Part shown: one piece after another, positions 19,130-25,535 of the stretch | Layout: each line of letters opens with the position of its first letter | How positions within the stretch are numbered: position 1 is the stretch's first letter | NCBI GenBank assembly: GCA_037176905.1 | Contig: JBBBWG010029433.1 | Span: 27,487 to 53,021 of the forward strand | Reading direction: 5' to 3' | Origin: Azolla pinnata | Lineage: Eukaryota; Streptophyta; Polypodiopsida; Salviniales; Salviniaceae | Length of the DNA: 25,535 nt | Made by a program: the position numbers and the translations under genes | The notes under the pieces: generated by a model | Database searches by the model: none | What the model was told of the DNA's origin: nothing | The model's input: only the letters and a program-made list of their open reading frames with translations

Positions 19130-20100
19130 TTATGTGACAAGTCTTCCACATGTATTGAACCTCTCACCTTTATCTTCTTGTAATACCATGATGAAGCCTT
19201 TGATGATGTCGATATTTGGACTATCGTCAAGGTCGCACTCATTCATCTCTTCTTGATTTAGCTTGATGAAGCCTTTGATGAAGTCAACGTTTGGACCATT
19301 GCCATTCTCCTCCTTTTCATTATTATTAACCCAATCTATGTCGATATCTTCTTTGATAAATTTGTTCAAAATATTTTGGCCATTTTCTTCTTTATTGATA
19401 TTATCCAAGTCCTTGTTCTCTTTTATAAAAATATCGGAATCATGTTCTTGTTTAATGATTATATCAAGATTATTTTCTTCTTTGGTGACTCTATTAGAAC
19501 TACCTTTCTCATTAATGATCCTATTAGGATCATTTTGTTCCTTAATAATCATACCTAGATCATCTTTCTCCCTGATGATCATATCCTGATCATTTTCTTC
19601 TTTGATGTCAAGCTAGTAAATTCTTTCTCATCTATGCTTTTAATATTGTTATTATTTTGAACTTCAGTATGTTCTTGATTAATTTTCTTTTCTTCTTCCT
19701 TATAACTAACCTTCTCCACGTCGATTTCTTGTTTGTTGTTCAGGTCGATAAGGTCTTTTTTATCTCTTTCATTACCTCTTCTTTCTTCTACCAAGTAGTC
19801 ATAGTAGTCGCGAGCATCATCTGGTTTATCTTTGACCATATGAAACATATTTGTTGCATTTGATAAGCTTTCAAATCCTTCCTCGATCTCCCCTTCAACT
19901 AATAGCTGGATCCTTTGCATGCAAATGGGAGCCCCAATCACTTCAATCTAGTTGTTTTCTCGAACATCACCAGTAAGTTATAAGCTATCATGATTATCTC
20001 CAAATTCTTTGAGACCTCCATCTCCTTGCAGGATCACCAAATATCGTAAAATTTGGGCTATATAGCTCCAAATGTATGTGTCCGGGTGGAACCACTACGG
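19130..20100 (-). pseudogene. Unidentified acidic Lys/Glu/Asn-rich ORF, frameshifted
   Basis: Two overlapping minus-strand frames (19941-19579 and 19582-19130) look like one interrupted protein. The upstream part reads MIGAPICMQRIQLLVEGE, EGFESLSNATNMFHMVK, then a charged stretch. The downstream part opens with a 10-residue repeat of the type D-x-N-x-I-I-K-E-x-N and ends FIKGFIKLNQEEMNECD with a second related FIKGF/IIKGF pair. The overlap falls at the edge of the repeat, where a frameshift is likely. No domain is recognised. It could be a transposon gag-like or lineage-specific protein. Confidence 0.4.
19385..19612 (-). repeat. 30-bp (10-codon) minisatellite coding for D-x-N-x-I-I-K-E-x-N
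   Basis: On the minus strand successive decapeptides read DLGMIIKEQN, DPNRIINEKG, SSNRVTKEEN, NLDIIIKQEH, DSDIFIKENK and DLDNINKEEN. The period is 30 bp in DNA. Copies diverge while the frame is kept. Confidence 0.8.
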
Positions 20101-20227
20101 TTTTGAACTGGGAGATGGACAATTTATTGAGAGATTAAAAGAAATAAGATTTTAATTATGGAAGATTTCTACAATGGTGTCCCCAAATTAAGAGAATAAA
20201 TAGGAATAATATATAGAAATTAATGGG

Positions 20228-20415
20228 AGAGTTAGGGTTTTAGAGAGAGATTAGGAAGATGAAGATTAGCAAAGAGATTAGGGTTTAGAAAAGACATTAG
20301 AAGAGATTAGGGTTTAGGTGATATGGATTCGAAATCAAGTATTAGAGTTTTGCAAGTAGGTATTAGAATTTTGGAAGTAGATATTAGGGTTTAGATAGTT
20401 GAGATTAGGGTTTTC
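20228..20415. repeat. GAGATTAGGGTTTAG-type degenerate repeat
   Basis: Five or more spaced copies of ATTAGGGTTT within about 190 bp, separated by GAAGA/AGA-rich spacers. Each is a telobox in reverse orientation. It may be part of a transposon promoter or a decayed telomere-like repeat. Confidence 0.6.
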
Positions 20416-20564
20416 TCTTGAGCCTTCGCCCTTTATGCACACCACTCCTAATATAGGTAGAGAAATGTAGGAGGAAGAAAAAGTAAGAAAGGAGCAGAAA
20501 AAAAGTAGAGAGAAAAAAAATGCACAAGGGAAAAAAAAAAGAAAAAGTAAAGAAAAAGGCAACT

Positions 20565-20718
20565 TGGGAGTCGATGACCTGAGCTTTTTAAAAAACTAGT
20601 TTATCCACCATGCCCTAGTAGTATTATTCCTTTATTTGTTTCTTGCATTCTTATTGTTTTGCTTTAACGTTCCTTCACTCTATGTATTTCATATCATGCG
20701 CCCAAAACATCAGGACAA
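20565..20718. repeat. Direct repeat copy B (pairs with 18720-18905)
   Basis: See copy A. This copy reads TTGGGAGTCGATGACCTGAG, then TTCCTTTATTTGTTTCTT and CGTTCCTTCACTCTATG. A purine-rich run of GAAAAA words precedes both copies. Confidence 0.75.
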
Positions 20719-21318
20719 CGTGAACGTGAGGCATGACACATGCCCATTAACGAATTCCACCGTAAGGTATATGCCCGTCATCCCATCCACCGACTCCAAT
20801 GTGATGAACCACAGGAGGCACACTCCCATTACCAACATCGTGATAGGACCAACAATAATAGCAACAATAGCCATTGCAAAAGATGAGTAAGGCCCTATCT
20901 ATATGATAAGGTTCTAAGTTATGTCTATTTAAATGGAGCCTATGGAGATATAGCAAAGCTAGCACAGTTGTCCGTCAAGATCATGTGTTCGCCGCAATCG
21001 AGTTCCCCAAAAAGCGAAAAAAGAATGAATGATGTATTGACCATCTTATATTACCCAAATTGGCCTATGAGACAAAAGAATATATCTATGCGATGTGTAC
21101 CCTATGCTTGAAAATAAAAAAACAACACAAAGATAATGATTAAGTCTATTAGCCCACAAGAGAGAGATAAAACAAGAAGATGTGTACCTTATCATCTAAA
21201 GTATGAAAAAAAGAAAAACAAAGGTAGAATTTTGAATTGATTGGCTCACACAAGACAAAAGATAAAACAATGGGATATGTACCCGCTCATTAAAAGGATG
21301 AAAATAGAAACACTGCTT
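20719..21318. other. Intergenic, nothing recognised
   Basis: AT-rich DNA with short ORFs on both strands and a loosely duplicated segment (ACAAAAGATAAAACAA-like words near 21165 and 21255). No gene is supported. Confidence 0.45.
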
Positions 21319-21406
21319 GCTGCCCTAGCTGCCTTTGTTACCTGCTGCCCCAACTGGCCTTGCTGCCTTCCCTTGCTACCGCCCCTTCTACCTACCCCTA
21401 TTACTG

Positions 21407-21486
21407 TTGCGTGTTGCACGTCTTGTTGCACGTCTTGCTGTTCCTCCTGCTGCAAGTATTGTTGCAAGTGTTGTTGCAAGTGGAAG
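21407..21486. repeat. 12-bp repeat (TGTTGCACGTCT type), 6 copies
   Basis: Six 12-bp units, TGTTGCACGTCT twice, then TGCTGTTCCTCC, TGCTGCAAGTAT, TGTTGCAAGTGT and TGTTGCAAGTGG. On + each reads as Cys-Cys-x-x, giving CCTS CCTS CCSS CCKY CCKC CCKW at the end of a short ORF. It follows a CTGCC-rich stretch. Probably not a protein gene. Confidence 0.8.
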
Positions 21487-21489
21487 TAA

Positions 21490-22480
21490 GTTTGAAAATT
21501 TTGAAATTTCTACTTCCTCAAATCTAAATATTTGTTTGAATTTGATCGAATTAGTTTGAATTTGTGATTGATTTGTTCGAATTTTTCAGAATTTGCATGA
21601 ATTGTTTTACAATTTTTCAAAATTTGTCCCAATTTGTCAGAAATTTGCCATAATTTGTTCAAATTAGTTCGAATTTGTGACTGAATTTGTTCGAATTTGT
21701 CAAAATTTATCCGAATTTGTTACAATTTGTTAGGATTTGTTAGAAATTTTCAGAGTTTTGTCATAATTTGTCCAAATTAGCTCAAATTTGTGATTGAATT
21801 TGTTCAGATTTATTAGAAATTGGTCATAATTTGTTCAAATTTGTACAATTTGTCAAAATTTGTTACAGTTTGTCAAAATTTATTAGAATGTGTCACAAAA
21901 CGTCAGAATTTGATAGAATTTGTCAAAATTTGACGGAGGAGTTTGAATTTGCCAGGATTTCTCTAAATTTGTCCAAATTTTGTAGAACTTGTTAGAATTT
22001 GCTTGAATTTTTCAGAATTTGTTACAAGTTGTGTTAGAATGTGTTCGAATTTGTTAGAATTTGTTCTAGTTTGGTAGAATTTGTCAGAATTATCCAGAAT
22101 CTGGTAGAATTTTGTCAGAAATTTGGTAATTTGTTTGAGTTTTGTACAATTTGTCAAAGTTTGTTACAATTTGTCAAAAGTTGGTAGAATGTGGCACAAA
22201 ATGTCAAAATTTGTCCGAATTTGTGCAAATTTATTTGAATTTGATAGAATTTGCCAAAGTTTGTCAGAATTTGTTATTGTTAGGATGTGTTTGAATTTGT
22301 ATGAATTTTTCCGAATTTGGTAGATGTAGCAAGTTGCTAGAATTTGGGAGAATTTCTCAGAAATTTGGTGATTTGTTCGAATTTGTTGGAAATTTGGAAA
22401 TTTGGAAATTTGCCCGAATTTGTAATAATTCTAGTAATTTTCTGTATATCTGTTATAGTTTGTGTACATTTGTTAAAATT
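21490..22480. repeat. ~1-kb AATTTGT-rich degenerate array
   Basis: Nearly 1 kb composed of AATTTGT cores separated by 3-7 bases, such as AATTTGTTAGAATTTGTCAG. The local period wanders around 11-14 bp. On the minus strand it gives Phe/Asn/Lys/Thr-rich open runs. It resembles a satellite-like or slippage-expanded low-complexity tract. Confidence 0.85.
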
Positions 22481-22934
22481 TTGGTAATTTGTAAAATAAA
22501 TTTTATAATTTTGGATTTAGGGTTTAGGGTTAATATTTGGTACATCACTTCTAATTATGTTCGTTTGTATAATTAGAGCCCAAAATAAATAGACGGCTAA
22601 TAGATTGCTACTTCCTCCCACACTAGAGATTAAGTGGCATACATATCATGCTGCCATAAGAGAATGACAACATAAGGTGTTCACTTTGGTGGTATGCCAC
22701 CAACATAAGAGATGGGACTGTATATGGCATTGCGTCCACCTCTAGTCCCATTGGTGAGGGGTCAGCTGGCATCGCTTGATGTGAGCTTGGCCACCACTCT
22801 TGGTATAATGACACCCTACATAGTTGGGAGTATGCCCCTAGATGGGCCAACCCCACGAGACAACCCATGGGCTTTCGTGTGACATGACTTGGAGCAACGT
22901 TGTTTGTCTACCGACTTGACTGCAAAGAGCTTAG
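22481..22934. other. Spacer possibly belonging to dispersed element copy 2
   Basis: Begins with a TTTAGGGTTTAGGGTTAA word near 22515, then less AT-rich DNA with broken open frames on both strands. No domain is recognised. It may be the 5' part of the dispersed element. Confidence 0.4.
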
Positions 22935-23730
22935 CTATGACTCCCCCATACACTCGGCCTCGGACCGGCATCACTCTATCCGGAACCAACCGACGGTTGA
23001 AATCCCCAAGATTAGCCAAGGCATCATTGATTCGTGCAAGCCTCGCCTTGAGCCACCCCTGATCTAGTCCCAACTAATCTGCACATGCGAGCCCCTCCCA
23101 TCATTCGGGATGGTGTGGATGGGAGGGGCTCGTGGTGGAACGTTGTGGGTGTTGCAGATGGGATGGTGATGTGGATGGGAGTGCCCACATTTCACCTTCT
23201 AGACATGATTGTGATGCTCGTGATGATGTCAACCGATCATTTTACACCCTTAGAACAGTTCGGGGATTGTAACGAATCACTATGGTCAAGGCATGCGCCG
23301 GTACCTCCTAGAGCTAGTCACAGTTCATGTCCGGAATGTCTATGAACTTGCGACATATAGAGATGGGGTAATCGAGCAGATTATATCTGCATTTCACACC
23401 TAGTACCCCATGCCTGAGCACTTTGCATTGAGCTTGGCTTCGTTGAACCATACACGCGCATATTGCAAACTGTCGAAATGGTTACATGAGAGTTGCTCGA
23501 GCAGTAGGTAACCGGGAGGCAACTGGCTTATCACCACAATTTGATGGTGGGCGGCCCCAGAATTGTCACGATGTTGAGTGAAGGGCAGCTTGGCACGAGG
23601 GCTATCAAAGCGCAGTGCTTGACATGTCATTGCACATGCGACCCAGATTGGTTCACATGGTATAGTGAGATGGGGTAGTAGAGGTACTCCAACTTTTAGG
23701 GTGGAATTTGTAAGTATCTCGATAGATCGC
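22935..23730 (+). mobile_element. Unclassified decayed dispersed element, copy 2
   Basis: Direct-orientation homologue of 15390-16020. Shared words include CGACATATAGAGATGGGGTA, TTTCACACCTAGTACCCCAT, GGGAGGCAACTGG, GATGGTGGGCGGCC, ATGCGACCCAGATTGG and TTTGTAAGTATCTC. Both copies are full of frame breaks at different places, so they decayed independently. Length and ends of the intact element are unknown. Confidence 0.6.
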
Positions 23731-23939
23731 AAGTGTTCTTTTTAATATATGATCAATTGGTGTTGTAAATAACCTAAACTCATTAATGTTAACTGATGCT
23801 TTTGTGTACATGGGTGTCGGTTGTCATGAGTTTCGACCCCATGACCTTGTCTAAAGAACCAATCATTCTAACCAATTGATTAAACATGAATTAATTATCT
23901 AATTACTAACAATAATACATGTAATATATCTTTCTGATG

Positions 23940-23967
23940 TTCCAGAAAGTTCTGGAACTTTCTAGAA
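23940..23967. promoter_or_regulatory. Perfect six-pentamer heat-shock element
   Basis: TTC-2-GAA-2-TTC-2-GAA-2-TTC-2-GAA with every spacer exactly two bases (TTC at 23940, 23950 and 23960; GAA at 23945, 23955 and 23965). This is six contiguous alternating nGAAn units, the binding site of trimeric heat-shock factors; three suffice for function. It lies about 104 bp upstream of the TATA box, in what should be the U3 part of the LTR. Confidence 0.85.
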
Positions 23968-24070
23968 GCCTCTACATGCATTCTTCCCTTGCATGTAGCA
24001 CCCTATATGTAGGACCTAGAGCACCCTATATGTAGGACCCATCAACTTGGATGCGGGGGTCCTGGATTTG

Positions 24071-24078
24071 TATAAATA
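24071..24078 (+). promoter_or_regulatory. TATA box of the LTR promoter
   Basis: TATAAATA is well placed between the heat-shock element and the gag remnant. Transcription would be expected to begin near 24100. Confidence 0.6.
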
Positions 24079-24278
24079 CAGGGGTTCACCTTCATCCCAA
24101 TCAAAGTGAACAACACCAGTTATAGAATCAACAGTCAGCTTTATCTATCTTCTTCCTAATTATCTCCTCTGCTTTGGTGTAGCTCTGTCTATTCTTCTGT
24201 CTTTATCCGAGCTCTGTCTACCCTTCTATCTCTGTCCATGATAGTTTGTTCACCTTCCCTTGTTTCCGAAGCCTCGTC

Positions 24279-24473
24279 ATGTCGGATTCTACCGAAAGAC
24301 TCAATCAGCTTATAGAAGCCATGCATCAACTTCAACTGGAGAATAACGACCTTCGGGAGTTGCTACGGAAGCTTCAAGGTGGAATGCCAATGGAACTCGA
24401 GGAAGAAAAAACCAACGCTCCTCCAACAACAACAAATCTTCCCTTTATAGCACCCGAAGTCTATTTCAATTAA
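24279..24473 (+). pseudogene. gag remnant of the Ty3/gypsy element
   Basis: Sixty-four codons from ATG at 24279: MSDSTERLNQLIEAMHQL, NNDLRELLRKLQGGMP, then a Pro/Thr-rich linker and a stop after EVYFN. The Leu/Gln-rich helix near the start is typical of gag N-termini in this group. The frame resumes loosely beyond the stop (FISASQFRVNHMFYGLK), which indicates a premature stop rather than a short protein. Confidence 0.5.
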
Positions 24474-25020
24474 TTCATTAGCGCTTCTCAATTTCGAGTC
24501 AACCACATGTTTTATGGATTAAAAGTTCATTTGTAAGCACAAATTTCCGGCGGTTCGGTTCTCTAAGCCAATTCCAATGGAAGCTATCGATGGACGTATA
24601 CTTTCTTCTGGCGCAGTTACAGAAACCAGTGGTCCACTCCTCTTCCAGCTCGGGGATCACTAGGAGTTCTTGAAGTTTTACATCATCAGTTCACCATGAC
24701 ACCCAATCATACTTGGTTTGTCTTGGTTGAAGGCACATAACCCAAATATCGATTGGTGCAACCACTCGATTACTTTTATATCGCCACCTCACCCCGGAGA
24801 TTTCGTCGGTCTAAGCAGTATCTAATGATGTGGCGTCAGAATGGCGTTAATCGGTTTCTAGCACTCAACCCTCCATTCCAGTCGGAACTAGCTCCAAGGC
24901 GGAGGTCATGTCCTAGTCTCAACCAAGGCAATCGTGCATCATGCTGCGGAGTCGAGCACCCAAAATCCTATGTAGACAACTTTCAACCCATTGTCGTCAA
25001 AGTACTAGGACTTTCAAGAT

Positions 25021-25356
25021 GTGTTCGAGAAAAAGAATGCGGATTGTTTGCCCGACTTGCAAGAAGGTGCCAGTCCCCCTTTTGGCCCAATTTATGGGTT
25101 GTTCGAACTAGAGCTCCGAGCGCTTCGGACTTATCTTGACGAGAACTTTGAAAAGGGGTTTATTCAACCGTCAAAATCGTCAGCAGGAGCTCCAATAATG
25201 TTCGTAAAGAAAAAAGATGGCTCCTTATGCCTCTGTGTTGACTATCGGGGTCTCAACAAGGTTACGATTCACAACTGCTACCCATTACCTCTCATCTTAG
25301 AGTTGCTTGATCGCCTCCGAACTGCACGATTCTTCTCGAAGATCGACCTTCGGGGA
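25021..25356 (+). pseudogene. Truncated Ty3/gypsy reverse transcriptase
   Basis: Codons from [15 protein letters not shown] through FSKIDLRG cover RT motifs 1 and 2: the [13 protein letters not shown] strand and the VDYRGLNK and YPLPL blocks. Substitutions at normally invariant places (for example [14 protein letters not shown]) suggest decay. The reading frame continues to 25440 but is unrelated after DLRG, where TGTTGGGGAC begins. Confidence 0.8.
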
Positions 25357-25535
25357 TGTTGGGGACGAAGGTCGTCAGGCGGAACAAGCGCTGGCTTCCA
25401 GCAATATGGTGGAGGCGTCAGGAAGTGGGTAGGAGCATAGAGAAGATCAGATCTGAAGGAGGAGGCTTCAGATCTGAAGCATCAAGATGTGGCGGCCAAG
25501 ACACGAGAGAGTGTGAGAGAGAGATAGGCACAAAA
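25357..25535 (+). mobile_element. Probable nested LTR retrotransposon (start of LTR), cut by window end
   Basis: The RT coding sequence stops exactly at 25356, and the new sequence starts TGTTGGGGACGAAGG, a common plant LTR opening beginning with TG. It later holds an AGATCTGAAG-type duplicated word near 25447-25479 and a GA-rich tract. Only the left boundary is visible. Confidence 0.45.

Larger units (their letters stand above)
23822..25356 (+). mobile_element. Broken Ty3/gypsy LTR retrotransposon (5' LTR, gag remnant, partial RT)
   Basis: The likely 5' LTR runs from about TGTCATGAG at 23822 to roughly 24250 and holds a heat-shock element and a TATA box. A gag-like ORF starts at 24279 (MSDSTERLNQLIEAMHQL) with a short coiled-coil-like Leu/Gln stretch and stops at 24473. 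Stops and frameshifts follow. A 112-codon reverse transcriptase N-terminus (25021-25356) reads [45 protein letters not shown] and FFSKIDLRG. This is the region before the catalytic YxDD, which is absent because the sequence changes abruptly after DLRG. The upstream ORF at 24753-25139 is a shifted frame of the protease-RT linker. The element cannot move on its own. Exact LTR ends, primer-binding site and target-site duplication were not found. Confidence 0.75.

Noticed and set aside
21241..21489. Cysteine-rich 82-codon ORF as a small secreted Cys-rich peptide
   Set aside because: No signal peptide and the Cys pairs arise from a 12-bp simple repeat.
24249..24258. GTTCACCTTC near the end of the LTR as a Tf1-like self-priming primer-binding site
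   Set aside because: It is a direct, not complementary, copy of the word at 24084, so it could not anneal to the transcript's 5' end.

Overview
The window is nuclear DNA of a land plant. Intron-containing plant genes (an AWPM-19/PM19 membrane protein, a CIP8-like RING-H2 ubiquitin ligase and the chloroplast group II intron splicing factor RNC1) sit among large amounts of tandem repeat and decayed transposon. The lineage cannot be fixed from the sequence. RNC1 is clearly orthologous to the angiosperm protein as I remember it but is divergent and carries a large insertion. The interstitial telomere-like block is the hexamer TTAGGG rather than the common plant heptamer. A Ty3/gypsy reverse transcriptase fragment reads more like fungal or non-seed-plant elements than typical angiosperm ones. 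A non-seed or early-diverging plant, or a monocot group with TTAGGG telomeres, would fit; this is inference.

Layout. 1-2651: the last three exons of an AWPM-19-like gene on the + strand; its first exon lies outside the window, and its introns are largely tandem repeats. 2652-4859: AT-rich intergenic DNA with a 99-bp tandem duplication and a short LTR-like fragment. 4860-5087: a TCAGGG/TTAGGG array ending 62 bp before the start codon of an intronless RING-H2 E3 ligase gene (5150-7303, +). 7304-10021: intergenic with two small tandem arrays. 10022-14386 (-): a complete five-exon RNC1 gene of about 700 codons with one GC-AG intron. 14387-15323: short tandem repeats. 15324-25535: repeat-dominated DNA holding two decayed copies of an unidentified dispersed element, a fragment resembling the single-subunit RNA polymerases of mitochondrial plasmids, 46-bp, 30-bp and 12-bp minisatellites, a 1-kb AATTTGT-rich array, decayed minus-strand ORFs, and a broken Ty3/gypsy retrotransposon. 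The presumed LTR of that retrotransposon carries six contiguous, perfectly spaced heat-shock pentamers, and a second LTR element seems to have inserted into its reverse transcriptase.

The three host genes show no sign of a shared pathway: one encodes a membrane protein of a stress/ABA-linked family, one a cytosolic or membrane-anchored ubiquitin ligase, and one a plastid RNA splicing factor. The most notable signals are the heat-shock element in a gypsy-type LTR, a duplicated 3' splice site that would add exactly 23 in-frame codons to the AWPM-19 protein, the hexamer telomeric block against the RING gene, and the RNA-polymerase fossil.
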